Origin: a virus
Virus record (IMG/VR): IMGVR_UViG_3300047552_000530
Span: 1 to 40,643 of that record
Reading direction: 5' to 3' (one strand)
Length of the DNA: 40,643 bases
Position numbers and translations under genes: made by a program. The notes below the pieces were generated by a model. That model saw only the letters and a program-made list of their open reading frames with translations, searched no databases and had not been told where the DNA came from. Shown here piece by piece: positions 23,131 to 31,021 of the stretch; within the stretch, counting starts at the first letter, position 1; each line of letters begins with the position of its first letter.

Positions 23131-23163
23131 CGTACAAAGAAATAAGGCAAGTTTTCACTTGCC
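23131..23163 (-). terminator. Rho-independent-like hairpin downstream of the capsid genes
   Basis: Read on the minus strand, GGCAAGT-GAAA-ACTTGCC forms a 7-bp stem closed by a GNRA tetraloop (23146-23163) and is followed by TTATTTCTTT. This follows the capsid and decoration genes and should stop or attenuate transcription from the capsid promoter. A promoter lies immediately upstream of it. Confidence 0.65.
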
Positions 23164-23168
23164 CTATT

Positions 23169-23197
23169 ATGATATCATGTATCAACATTGCTGTCAA
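23169..23197 (-). promoter_or_regulatory. Sigma70-type promoter inside the late operon
   Basis: On the minus strand, TTGACA (23192-23197) and TATCAT (23169-23174) are separated by 17 bp. The start point would fall at about 23161-23163, so its RNA would begin at the base of the hairpin listed as a terminator. It would drive the 175-aa gene, adaptor and tail genes independently of the capsid transcript. Confidence 0.6.
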
Positions 23198-23216
23198 GAC
23201 ATGACGGAGGTCATCT

Positions 23217-23693
23217 TTAGAAGATGTAAGGGTCTTGTAAGTGTACGACGCAAGTGCCTGCTCCAGTTACGGCAGTAGCAAAGAATGCACCAAACAGCTC
23301 ATCGCCTGCATTCACAGCATCGTCAACAGAACCTGCAGTTGCTGTAGCGTAAACGCGAGCGCCTGCTGCAACAGTACCTGCGGTGTTACATAATAACTTA
23401 CCTCTGATAGCAAACCATGAAGCGGCTGAAGTAGAAGTATTGGCCGCTAGAGAAATAGCTACAGGGCCAGTGCCTCCGGCTACTAACCTTGTGGTAGCAC
23501 CTGTTGAAGCGTTATAAGTAACAGCATCGTTTGCTGCTAGAGAAGCTACACCGTAAAGGTATACTACATCGATGATTCCGTATGTAGGGTGATTGACTCT
23601 GACTACGTCGCCGATCTTGGCGTTTAAGGTAGTTGAAGTTTCCTCTAAGCCTTGATTAACAAAACGTGAATCGTTTAAAAAATAATTGCTCAT
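23217..23693 (-). CDS. Capsid decoration/head protein
   Basis: A 158-residue beta-rich protein dominated by Ala, Thr, Gly and Val, directly after the major capsid gene (12-bp gap). It has a short N-terminal arm, then GDVVRVNHPTYGIIDVVYLY and a repeated pattern of strands separated by Ala/Gly turns (GARVYATATAGSVDDAVNAG). It resembles DUF2190-type or other small decoration proteins that cement HK97-fold capsids. Position and composition support the role; the exact family is uncertain. Confidence 0.6.
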   Translation of the reverse strand: MSNYFLNDSRFVNQGLEETSTTLNAKIGDVVRVNHPTYGIIDVVYLYGVASLAANDAVTYNASTGATTRLVAGGTGPVAISLAANTSTSAASWFAIRGKLLCNTAGTVAAGARVYATATAGSVDDAVNAGDELFGAFFATAVTGAGTCVVHLQDPYIF

Positions 23694-23705
23694 TAGTAGG
23701 GCTCC

Positions 23706-24686
23706 TTAGTCTGTACGTAATACGGCTTGATCTTTAAGCGTCATGCCTATTGAACCGGACCAAGTAATGCGGCTTGTTTGACCTAGTTGGTCAATGTAGC
23801 TCACTTCTGGTTGTAATGTAAAGTTGCTTTCTGGATGATAGCGGAAATCTACGTTCTCAGGGTTCACAATATACAAGCGATCCGAAGAAACGACCGAGCC
23901 TACACCACCGATCAAAGCTAATTTGCCTGAAGCAGATCCGAAAGCATAATCGAAACCTGCAAAGCCTAAGAAGCCTTTGTCTGAGCTGACCATCTGGGCA
24001 CGCGGCTCGATAGCGGCGTGGATGTAGCTGTAAGCATTACCGTCTGCAGCCATCAAGAAACGGTTTTTACGATTAAGGATCGTAGCTACGGTTTTGTTGA
24101 TCTGGTAGAGGGCGTTCGATGAAGACATTGCAGCAGAGTAATCTACGCTAGAACGTCTATATAAGTTTTGATTAACTGCAACAGTCCGTACAACGCCGCC
24201 ATTAGTACCTGAAGTAGGTGCGGTATTGATAAATGTGGCTAAACCAATGATATTTGTACCTGAAGCGCCACCGGTGATAGCATCTTGAGAAAGTTTATTC
24301 TCTAGACGATCTTCTGCATCGGCCATACGTTCAGCTTTAACATCAATAATCATGTCAGCTGATTTATGGTAAGCTAGCTTATCTACAAGAGATACGCTAA
24401 AGCTAGACACATAGTGCTTTAGTCCAAATTGTAATGCATCAGGATCGGGTTGTGGAGTACTGTCGATACTGTCCCAGCCGCTGAAGGTCATTACGTTGTT
24501 AAGTGTTGAATCGCCGTAACGGAACGGAATTTGAAACTCTGTACCAGACCTCCAAGCGGTCATACGACCCATCTCTTGGAGAATCTTAAAGTAAGCATTT
24601 CGTTCAATTACGCCATTAAATACGCCAGGTGCGCGTGCCTTATTTACGGCAACGTCAATGGCATTAAACTGTAGTGTTGATGGCAT
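23706..24686 (-). CDS. Major capsid protein
   Basis: A 326-residue protein following the scaffold gene. Features fit an HK97-fold capsid protein: a short helical N-arm, a strand-rich E-loop region (GTEFQIPFRYGDSTLNNVMT), a long helix (SADMIIDVKAERMADAEDRL), then a P-domain and A-domain with conserved Gly turns and a strand-rich end (TSRITWSGSIGMTLKDQAV). It has its own strong promoter 43 bp upstream and AGGAAG before its ATG, consistent with very high expression. Confidence 0.85.
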   Translation of the reverse strand: MPSTLQFNAIDVAVNKARAPGVFNGVIERNAYFKILQEMGRMTAWRSGTEFQIPFRYGDSTLNNVMTFSGWDSIDSTPQPDPDALQFGLKHYVSSFSVSLVDKLAYHKSADMIIDVKAERMADAEDRLENKLSQDAITGGASGTNIIGLATFINTAPTSGTNGGVVRTVAVNQNLYRRSSVDYSAAMSSSNALYQINKTVATILNRKNRFLMAADGNAYSYIHAAIEPRAQMVSSDKGFLGFAGFDYAFGSASGKLALIGGVGSVVSSDRLYIVNPENVDFRYHPESNFTLQPEVSYIDQLGQTSRITWSGSIGMTLKDQAVLRTD

Positions 24687-24694
24687 GTAAACTT

Positions 24695-24746
24695 CCTAAG
24701 TTGTTGAATATGATAACCTCACAATATTACTATAACACAACTTAGG
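24695..24746. repeat. 10-bp inverted repeat around the capsid promoter
   Basis: CCTAAGTTGT (24695-24704) and ACAACTTAGG (24737-24746) are exact reverse complements, 32 bp apart. One arm sits between the -35 and -10 boxes, the other next to the ribosome site of the capsid gene. The arrangement looks like a two-site operator; a stem in longer transcripts coming from upstream is the alternative. Confidence 0.6.
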
Positions 24747-24757
24747 AGATTTGTCAA
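24729..24757 (-). promoter_or_regulatory. Strong sigma70-type promoter of the capsid gene
   Basis: Minus strand TTGACA (24752-24757) is followed after 17 bp by TATAGT (24729-24734). The -35 box overlaps the end of the scaffold gene. The start would be near 24722, giving a leader of about 35 bases before the capsid ATG. One arm of a 10-bp inverted repeat lies in the spacer. Confidence 0.75.
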
Positions 24758-25797
24758 ACGTTTTTTAACTCCGCACGCATCATAGCAGCGATTTGCTCTC
24801 TACGCGATAAACTGGAAGGATCTACAGTATTCTTAGTGCCTTGAACAGGTGCAGGAGAAGATACTTTTGAAGCCTCTTCAACCTTCTTAGCTCTTAAACT
24901 CTGTTCAAGCTCTTCTTTTTGCTTATTCACGAGAACTGCGCGGGTAGCGGGGTCCGCCCAGATAGCTTGCTCGTATGCATCTTCTAAACTCTTAGCCGTT
25001 TTGGAATTTAACATCGACACCATAGCCCTTTGAATAGCTGGATGCTTAGCGTACTCGTGATTTTGTGAGAAAGCGTTAAATCTTTCTTGCAACAGTTGAT
25101 TTTGAGCTTGCTGAAGTTGACGATTTAGGTTGGTAATAGTCTGTGTTGCTCGAACGGCATCCTCGTCGGTAAATTGTACCGCGCCGCCTTCAATAGCCAA
25201 TCCTTCTAAACCGTACTCTGTCAACAAATCTTTGAGAACTGCGGCCTTCTCTGCGATATCTACATGAGGGCTTCGCATATACCCGTCAACCTTAGCCAAG
25301 CGTCCTACAAAGTCTTCTGGAGCGATATTGTTAGCTGTCAACCATTCTTTATGCCCTTCTAAAGATTTGTCTACAGCCGTGAGCATCGGCATCTTAGTCG
25401 TGACAAAAGTGTCGACATCTCGAAGTACCATCTGGACCGAAGGAGGTAAGTTTTTGACTTCCTCATCAGTAAGCTTGTACGCTTCACGGATACTTGAACT
25501 CGCTGCGTCCCATAGAGTTTTATCTGCAGCTCCTTCAGTCGTAGCAGCTTCAGTGTTATCTTCTGCAGGTGCAGCTTCTTTAGCTTCTATAGGCGCATCT
25601 GCGGGAGCTTCTTTATTAGCCTCTACCGGAGCGGCAGGCGCTTCTTTAGCTTCTACGGTCTCAGCTTCCTGAATAGCCTTAACATAAGCCTCTCGTATAG
25701 ATGTTGCGGCGTTAGTATCCGTACTATGTGCATAAGGGTCTGACGTGACTTGCGAAGTAGGTGCTTCTGTACTCGAGGGTACTGTATTTTCTTCCAT
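24754..25797 (-). CDS. Scaffolding protein
   Basis: A 347-residue acidic helical protein directly upstream of the capsid gene. The N-terminal 100 residues are low complexity with Glu/Ala/Pro repeats (EAKEAPAAPVEANKEAPADA). The middle is coiled coil (TNLNRQLQQAQNQLLQERF). The C-terminus (LSRREQIAAMMRAELKNV) is a short basic helix, like the capsid-binding ends of P22-type scaffolds. There are no enzyme motifs and no sign of a built-in protease. It directs shell assembly and then leaves the prohead. Confidence 0.75.
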   Translation of the reverse strand: MEENTVPSSTEAPTSQVTSDPYAHSTDTNAATSIREAYVKAIQEAETVEAKEAPAAPVEANKEAPADAPIEAKEAAPAEDNTEAATTEGAADKTLWDAASSSIREAYKLTDEEVKNLPPSVQMVLRDVDTFVTTKMPMLTAVDKSLEGHKEWLTANNIAPEDFVGRLAKVDGYMRSPHVDIAEKAAVLKDLLTEYGLEGLAIEGGAVQFTDEDAVRATQTITNLNRQLQQAQNQLLQERFNAFSQNHEYAKHPAIQRAMVSMLNSKTAKSLEDAYEQAIWADPATRAVLVNKQKEELEQSLRAKKVEEASKVSSPAPVQGTKNTVDPSSLSRREQIAAMMRAELKNV

Positions 25798-25810
25798 TTA
25801 AAACCTCCTG

Positions 25811-26167
25811 TTAAATGTTTTTAAGAATGTGTTGTTTATATTGATGAATCAATTCCCGTTTCCGATCTCTCTTACTTATTAAAACTTTTCCTCCTGTATT
25901 TTTAGCTAAGTAGGTGTTATGATCTGCAATTTCTACCATACCTGTCTTAGCCAGATGTGCCTTATGAGCAGAAAGCGAGTCTATATATTCACCCGTAACA
26001 GTGCTAGTATAACCTTTAAAGTCATATGCTGTAAAGGCTTGAGTTACGAAAGTACGTGCTAAAGTTGCTCCGCAGCCACACTGCTGAGGAAGATTCCTAT
26101 CGTCTATCGCCAAACTTAAAGTTGAATACTCTTTACAGCTAGGACATTTAAAAGTGTACTCAGGCAT
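25811..26167 (-). CDS. FmdB-type zinc-ribbon protein
   Basis: The start is placed at the Met of MPEYTFKCPSC because GAGGTG lies just before it; five further upstream codons would overlap the portal more. The 118-residue product has CPSC and CGCG as a four-cysteine zinc ribbon of the FmdB regulatory type, ending in TLARTFV, then a basic C-terminus (KRDRKRELIHQYKQHILKN). Zinc ribbons of this type often lie beside phage portal or scaffold genes. The role could be DNA or protein binding in assembly. Confidence 0.7.
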   Translation of the reverse strand: MPEYTFKCPSCKEYSTLSLAIDDRNLPQQCGCGATLARTFVTQAFTAYDFKGYTSTVTGEYIDSLSAHKAHLAKTGMVEIADHNTYLAKNTGGKVLISKRDRKRELIHQYKQHILKNI

Positions 26168-28013
26168 CGTCACCTCTCTCATGCTTCATTTGATCAACCA
26201 TGAGCTTACCTGCTTCTTTCATAGCGTTCAGTTGCATCTCTTGCTGCTTAAGCATCAACTCCTTAGTCTTAATCTCACGTTCTAACGCCTGTTTTTGCTG
26301 CTCTAACTGAGCGTCAATCATTTTAGATTGCTGCTGAGCTTGAGTCTGCATCTGCACCATCTGCACATCAGAAGAAGGCTGTGGTGGAGGCGCTTGTAAC
26401 GCTCCTTGGAGAAGTTGCTCTACGGAATGTTCTACTTGATCCGTGTTATTAAACTGACGTATTACGTATAGTGATAACTCTACAAGGCTTGGTACTACTT
26501 GAGGATTTGTAGCAGCCACTTCTTTACCCATTCTAACCACTTGCCCTAACACGTTCAACATCTCCATGGAGTCTTTACGTTTTGCTGCGTCATCCTCTTG
26601 AGCCATCGACTCAGGGTATATCGTTAAACGAAATGAGCGTGTTTTCTCCTTGCGTAATAGTTTAAGAGCAGGTTCTATAATTCCGTAATCGTCTTGTGAC
26701 AATCCAAACAATGCTGTAGACCGCTCTAGTAAGTCTTTATCCGAATACGTCTCTGCGAGCAAGTCTGCGCCGACGTTTAGAACGTCCTTAACGTACATAA
26801 TGAAGTCCGTTTTAAACTGCACTTGCTGTGCAGTGACTGTAGCCTCTTTGGATTTAATAGAAGCCGCAGATTCATATTGACCTTGCCCTAAACCCCCTAC
26901 GATACCTCCTGTGACGGTACGTAAACGTTGTAGCAAGTCTGCACGGATGCTTTGGAGTCCTTGAATTGAGGACACAATCTTTTCAAGCGGAGTGAAAACA
27001 ATCCCTTTTGTAATGTCTGTGGGTTCCGCCAGCCCTTGCCAATCTTGTACCGAGTACCCTACTCCGCAATCTCCATCAAATAACTTCTCTAACATATCCC
27101 CAAACCTAGCGTCGTACAGATAGTTAAGTTTAGCAATACTAATCAGATCGTTAATAGCTCTGTCAGTGTCAGAGAGCTTCTGTAGTAAGTCTTGGAAATA
27201 ATAGTATTCGGGCACAGGATAAGAACTTTCGCTGTCCAAATCGGCCATAAACGGCTTAGGTATAGGATAAAAGTCTCCTATCTCCAAAGTGTAATCAGAT
27301 TCATCAAGAATTTCTTCCGAATCTAAGCACACCCAAATAACTTTTGTGTTTAGCTTGTCGAACACCTGATATATCTTAGGGTAATTGCCTAAAGACTCCT
27401 TCTCGCGTATGGACATTTCTATGCGGCTGTCTGAGCCTGTATACTGGCTTGAGTCACCTGATTTAAGCGCCTTAGCCTTACCCCACCGTTTAACACGCTC
27501 ATCAAACGGCACGTCATGACGTACTGCGATCCAAGGGGTTTCATTCCAGCAAGGTGAAATAGGGAACACTACACGGTCGTACTTAAGATGTACGGGGACT
27601 ACTCTATCTTCATCTTTAACATACTTCCACATCATAAAGCCTGCGCCTGCAACCACGCGATCTCTGATAACTAGCTTCAAAGTGTCATGGAAATCTCTAC
27701 TCGACTCGAGTACTTCCTTCATATTACGTTGTAACAGAAAAGAGGCGACGCGGCCGACAGGGTCGTTATCTTTAAACGTTCTGAACACTTTAATCTTAGG
27801 TGGCTTAGTGTAAATACTAGCCGTCAAATCTTTAGAATACTTCCAGAAATTGTTTTCAGAGATGATCTCTTTAACATCACCTTCTACATTCCCGTGAGAA
27901 GTAAAATAAGATTTATACGCGCCGTCCGCACGATTAAGATATCGTTTGTATTTGTCGCCGTTAAGGACTGTGTTTATTCTGCGAGTCCAGCTGCGCGAAG
28001 TTTCATTACTCAT
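26160..28013 (-). CDS. Portal protein (P22-like)
   Basis: The start is placed at ATG 28013 with GAGGA eight bases upstream; a TTG five codons earlier is less likely. The 617-residue protein follows the terminase and has the portal layout: a wing/stem region (LTASIYTKPPKIKVF; HDTLKLVIRDRVVAGAGFMM), a long crown helix with DTDRAINDLISIAKLNYLYD, TGGIVGGLGQGQYESAASIK, then a Gln/Lys-rich C-terminal coiled coil (QQKQALEREIKTKELMLKQQ) such as forms the barrel in P22-type portals. Twelve copies would form the DNA gate at one capsid vertex. Confidence 0.85.
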   Translation of the reverse strand: MSNETSRSWTRRINTVLNGDKYKRYLNRADGAYKSYFTSHGNVEGDVKEIISENNFWKYSKDLTASIYTKPPKIKVFRTFKDNDPVGRVASFLLQRNMKEVLESSRDFHDTLKLVIRDRVVAGAGFMMWKYVKDEDRVVPVHLKYDRVVFPISPCWNETPWIAVRHDVPFDERVKRWGKAKALKSGDSSQYTGSDSRIEMSIREKESLGNYPKIYQVFDKLNTKVIWVCLDSEEILDESDYTLEIGDFYPIPKPFMADLDSESSYPVPEYYYFQDLLQKLSDTDRAINDLISIAKLNYLYDARFGDMLEKLFDGDCGVGYSVQDWQGLAEPTDITKGIVFTPLEKIVSSIQGLQSIRADLLQRLRTVTGGIVGGLGQGQYESAASIKSKEATVTAQQVQFKTDFIMYVKDVLNVGADLLAETYSDKDLLERSTALFGLSQDDYGIIEPALKLLRKEKTRSFRLTIYPESMAQEDDAAKRKDSMEMLNVLGQVVRMGKEVAATNPQVVPSLVELSLYVIRQFNNTDQVEHSVEQLLQGALQAPPPQPSSDVQMVQMQTQAQQQSKMIDAQLEQQKQALEREIKTKELMLKQQEMQLNAMKEAGKLMVDQMKHERGDDA

Positions 28014-28179
28014 TCGTTGTATCCTCAAATAGTCGAGTGTTTATAGCCTGAAGCATAGAAGTGACCATGTTTAATCGCCAACGCAAATCTTTAGAGGAAG
28101 ACCCTTTAACGATATCGTCTAGGATTTTAGTGTGTAACTTTAACGTAATGCTCAAGTCTTCAATAATGTCAGGGTTCAT
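28006..28179 (-). CDS. Small protein between terminase and portal, 57 aa
   Basis: A helical frame that starts in the terminase stop (ATGA) and ends 8 bp inside the portal start. It begins MNPDIIEDLSITLKLHTKIL, includes SSKDLRWRLNMVTSMLQAIN and has no membrane segment. The two tight overlaps support translation. It may be an assembly or terminase-associated peptide. A role as the missing small terminase is possible but nothing specific supports it. Confidence 0.6.
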   Translation of the reverse strand: MNPDIIEDLSITLKLHTKILDDIVKGSSSKDLRWRLNMVTSMLQAINTRLFEDTTNE

Positions 28180-29693
28180 AAAATTTTTCCTGTGTTCTTA
28201 GTTTTCTTTGGTTTGTAATCTGCTAAAGACGAGAAGAAGTCTTTAAGGTCGCCAGGCTTCTTAGTTGTCTTAACGCGATCTAAGGTACCTTTCTGAGCTA
28301 TCATATAAGACGTCTGTTCGACGGACATGCAGGCGTACCTGACTTCATCCGCAACGTGGTCTTCTTGACCTGATGCAAGCTCATCAGTTCCTTCTTTATA
28401 AATTAAGCCAGGAAAAGTTCTTATCATTTCCGAGCATGTAGAAAAACAGTAAATTGTGGGCCTCTCGGCGCCACGCAGTCTATTTCGTAAGATATCCCAA
28501 CCGCCCATTATCCCATCTTTTGAATTTCGACGATTTACTGCTTTTCTAAATGCTACCTTCCCTCCGCTACCTCTACGAATTCTCTCTGCTACGCTAATTG
28601 TACCGGCTTCGTTAAAGGCGCTAGGATCTAATACACATAAGTTACTGTCTATATTAGCATCGGCCGCTTCCATAAGTGCAATACTAGCACCAATCTCTTC
28701 AGAAGTCAATTTTAATCCAACGTTAGGCCTTATTCTGCCCTCGGCATCTTTGTCTGCTCCGTACCACTCTCTATAGCGAATGATCGTGCCTGCGTCAAAG
28801 TTAAGTTGTCCTATCTGAGTGTTGTCAGGCACTATCGCCCACCAGCCTACTGAAAACGGCTCTCTAAATCCTGAGTCCATAGACCGGAACTTCTTCCAGT
28901 GCATAGGAATAATGAACGGTTCAATGACATGCTTACCTAAGTCAAAGTCCTCAAAGAAGCCTCCTGTGGCCACGCTCCACTCTCCGTCAAGCATAGCTCT
29001 AACCTCTTCGGGCTTACCCATACCGTGCAGCACGCCTGCGTAATCATCATAATCTATCGAGGGATTGTCTTTAAGCCTGGAGGGAATGAATTGTCGCGTC
29101 ATCCCACCTTCCTCTAAAGGTGCTTTCCAAATCTCCATTGGCTCATGCCCCCACACGAAGGAATTGCCTACCCAATTATACCCGATTCCTAGCGGATTCG
29201 AGACTGCGATGACGTGGGCTTTCTTCTTGTAGAAGTTTTTGAACAGCTCTTTAGGTGCGCGCACGCGGCTACGCATTCTTTGATAGAACTCGTAAGGGAA
29301 TTGTGTAAGCTCTTCTACCAGCAGGATGTTAAACTCTTTACCTTGGAAGTTCTCAAAGTCTGACATCTTCTTCATGTAGGCAAACGTGATGTTGCTACCA
29401 TTCGCGAACTTTATGCCACTCTCTGGGTCAATGCTGACTTGCTTTGACTTGATCAAAGGCGCAAGCATCGCACGGTAACCTGTCATACCTTCTAACTGCT
29501 GCTCTGCTAAGTCGGCCTTCTGCTTACGGAAGAAGAATATCTGTACGCCAGGCACGGCCAAGGCTGCTAGGATGCTGTACACCCTAAGTAAGTGAGACTT
29601 ACCGCCACCTGCGGCGCCTCCGTACAGTATCTCCGTTGCCTCCGACTCCAGGGCTAAGCGCTGCTTCGGATGGAGATTGAACATCTCTGACAC
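28176..29693 (-). CDS. terL: Terminase large subunit
   Basis: A 505-residue packaging motor. The ATPase has Walker A GGAAGGGKS (25-33) and Walker B ILLVEELTQF with the catalytic Glu. The nuclease has RSMDSGFREPFSVGWW (first Asp), LCVLDPSAFNE (second Asp) and DHVADEVRYA (third Asp), all three metal ligands of the RNase H-like nuclease. It cuts and pumps genome concatemers through the portal. It is coupled to its neighbours by 4-bp and 1-bp overlaps. Confidence 0.95.
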   Translation of the reverse strand: MSEMFNLHPKQRLALESEATEILYGGAAGGGKSHLLRVYSILAALAVPGVQIFFFRKQKADLAEQQLEGMTGYRAMLAPLIKSKQVSIDPESGIKFANGSNITFAYMKKMSDFENFQGKEFNILLVEELTQFPYEFYQRMRSRVRAPKELFKNFYKKKAHVIAVSNPLGIGYNWVGNSFVWGHEPMEIWKAPLEEGGMTRQFIPSRLKDNPSIDYDDYAGVLHGMGKPEEVRAMLDGEWSVATGGFFEDFDLGKHVIEPFIIPMHWKKFRSMDSGFREPFSVGWWAIVPDNTQIGQLNFDAGTIIRYREWYGADKDAEGRIRPNVGLKLTSEEIGASIALMEAADANIDSNLCVLDPSAFNEAGTISVAERIRRGSGGKVAFRKAVNRRNSKDGIMGGWDILRNRLRGAERPTIYCFSTCSEMIRTFPGLIYKEGTDELASGQEDHVADEVRYACMSVEQTSYMIAQKGTLDRVKTTKKPGDLKDFFSSLADYKPKKTKNTGKIL

Positions 29694-30067
29694 TAGTTAT
29701 GTTCCTTACCGTCGCATGACCTACAGTGAGGCCCTTTCGGGTCAAACCCGTCTAACCACTGGGTGCAGATCCATTTTGCAACTTTGCCCCTCCAGCCTTT
29801 ATCGTATATTAAACACGATAAGCGTGAGGTAACTAAGACTTGACGAGGGAGTTGCAAAAACATGACCGTCATTACGACGATATTCAAAGCGAAGTCGAGT
29901 AAGAAGCCTACGAAGTACAGGGAGTAGCCCCAAATAACTTGCACCTTTGTGAGAGTATCGCGGAACCGCGCAAAGTGCATAATCGCAACATAGTGTACAT
30001 ACGTTAAGTACACTAAGCCAATAAAAAGAGCCAGCGTGTAGCCGGCATAAGTTAAAATCTCAGACAT
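29693..30067 (-). CDS. Two-pass membrane protein next to terminase, 124 aa
   Basis: AGGAG precedes the ATG. Two hydrophobic helices (YTLALFIGLVYLTYVHYVAI and YFVGFLLDFALNIVVMTVMF) are followed by a basic region and a C-terminal WICTQWLDGFDPKGPHCRSC motif. Proteins with this W-R-x-x-(V/L)AxWIC...L-DPFDP...HC ending are common beside phage terminases; their function is not known to me. The Cys/His tail may bind metal. Confidence 0.65.
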   Translation of the reverse strand: MSEILTYAGYTLALFIGLVYLTYVHYVAIMHFARFRDTLTKVQVIWGYSLYFVGFLLDFALNIVVMTVMFLQLPRQVLVTSRLSCLIYDKGWRGKVAKWICTQWLDGFDPKGPHCRSCDGKEHN

Positions 30068-30068
30068 T

Positions 30069-30236
30069 TCAGTCTCCTTTCTTATTGACGTCTTTCAGCT
30101 GTGCCGCCATGACGTCTAACAGTGCTTTGGTCACATGGACCTTATGTAGCCGCGTCAATCTGACTCCTAGCGTCAGTTGATGCAGAATAGTGAACACGAC
30201 GCCTAGGGCGATCGCTACGAGTAACAGTGTATCCAT
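30069..30236 (-). CDS. First gene of the late operon: small membrane protein, 55 aa
   Basis: GGAGGT lies about eight bases before the ATG and a consensus -10 box lies about 90 bp upstream. The product is one membrane helix (TLLLVAIALGVVFTILHQL) and a basic helical tail (HKVHVTKALLDVMAAQLKDV). It ends 1 bp before the next gene. Function unknown. Confidence 0.6.
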   Translation of the reverse strand: MDTLLLVAIALGVVFTILHQLTLGVRLTRLHKVHVTKALLDVMAAQLKDVNKKGD

Positions 30237-30328
30237 GTCAGTTGACCTCCAAGTATCTTTTAGCAGCGTTTCTTACCGCCACCCTTTTTCTTTTTCTTCA
30301 TATCTCGCTCTTTTCAATAATATGTGCT

Positions 30329-30357
30329 ATTATACCGCACCTTTTAACACAGAGCAA
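30329..30357 (-). promoter_or_regulatory. Promoter of the late structural operon
   Basis: On the minus strand, TTGCTC (30352-30357) and a perfect TATAAT (30329-30334) are 17 bp apart. The start would be near 30322, about 85 bases before the first late gene. A second TATAAT-like box (TACTATAAT on the minus strand near 30374-30382) lies upstream. The region is the minus-strand side of the divergent control region. Confidence 0.7.
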
Positions 30358-30834
30358 GTTTGTCGTATTACCTTAATTATAGTACATGAACTCACACTCC
30401 GCGAGATATTTTCAATTTATGCTAAAAATTTCGTCCCGCATGCACGCTCACAGCTGCTCACAGGGAAGCTTGAAGGAAGGATGAGAGGGAGCTCCTGAAA
30501 AATGGCTGAAAGTAGGACTTGAAGAAGCCTTTTAGCGTACGCTAGCAATTAGCTCGCGCACAGGCGCCTACAGGGCGCTTCAAAACCACTCAAAGAGTAC
30601 TCATATCCCCACCCCTAAGATTATCTGTGAGAAATCTTGGCGTGTATTAACAGAGAGCTCTACGAATTGCCTGTGAGCAAGCTGTGAGTGGGTGAGGTGT
30701 GTGCATCTTTGAGAGTTCTGAGAGCTAGCATATAGCATGCAATTACAAGGACGGAAAAAGAATATATGCTGCGTGAAGAAGCGCTTGAAACATAGCTGTA
30801 AGCCAATTCTGTGTGCACTGCACAACAAAAAGAT
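30358..30834. promoter_or_regulatory. Gene-free divergent control region
   Basis: About 480 bp between the late (minus) and early (plus) promoters hold no frame with a ribosome site. It is rich in the heptamer CTGTGAG / CTCACAG: two copies reading CTCACAG at 30447-30464 and three reading CTGTGAG at 30625-30631 and 30670-30688. Short GC-rich palindromes (GCGCACAGGCGCCTACAGGGCGC region near 30554-30577) lie between. This looks like an operator or switch region, possibly also involved in replication. Confidence 0.55.
30447..30688. repeat. Inverted composite repeat of CTCACAG units
   Basis: The left arm CTCACAGCTGCTCACAGG (30447-30464) is the reverse complement of the right arm CCTGTGAGCAAGCTGTGAG (30670-30688) except for one inserted base. 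Each arm is itself two direct copies of CTCACAG. The arms are 205 bp apart, flanked by the divergent promoters, with another CTGTGAG copy at 30625. Confidence 0.65.
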
Positions 30835-30862
30835 TTGACAAGCTGAACTTATCAACTATAAT
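30835..30862 (+). promoter_or_regulatory. Strong sigma70 promoter of the right early operon
   Basis: Perfect TTGACA (30835-30840) and perfect TATAAT (30857-30862) are separated by 16 bp. Transcription should start near 30869, giving a leader of about 35 bases before the small ORF at 30904. Perfect boxes suggest recognition by the host polymerase right after DNA entry, fitting an early promoter. Confidence 0.85.
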
Positions 30863-30903
30863 CCAAGCGTAAATAACAGCAACGGCAACACAAGGAGAAT
30901 ATC

Positions 30904-31011
30904 ATGAACAAGTATCTAATACTAGCAGTAATCATCTCAGCACCTTTAGCAGTAATGCTAATAACGCTGGGATACGTGGCAGAAGTAGTGTACGAACTAA
31001 TCATTAACTAA
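30904..31011 (+). CDS. Single-helix membrane micropeptide, 35 aa
   Basis: AAGGAGA lies six bases before the ATG and it is the first frame after the strong early promoter. Almost the entire peptide is one membrane helix (YLILAVIISAPLAVMLITLG) with a short VAEVVYELIIN end. First-made phage membrane peptides often alter the host envelope or block superinfection; that is inference. It may also serve as a leader for the next gene 10 bp on. Confidence 0.6.
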   Translation: MNKYLILAVIISAPLAVMLITLGYVAEVVYELIIN

Positions 31012-31021
31012 GGAGATTATC

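Noticed and set aside
25328-25672. 114-codon frame antisense to the scaffold gene
   Set aside because: Its Ala/Ser-rich composition is a mirror of the Glu/Ala repeats on the coding strand, and it has no ribosome site.
30362-30370. Minus-strand TAATACGAC, the start of the T7 promoter consensus
   Set aside because: The match breaks after nine bases, except for a short ACT, and no phage RNA polymerase gene is in the window. The host-type -10/-35 boxes beside it explain the region better.
30190-30498. 102-codon plus-strand frame in the divergent control region
   Set aside because: It has no ribosome site, overlaps the first late gene antisense, covers the late promoter and has an unlikely composition.
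30601-30855. 84-codon minus-strand frame in the control region
   Set aside because: It has no ribosome site, its protein is rich in Cys/His/Phe without pattern, and it covers the early promoter -35 box and the inverted-repeat arm.
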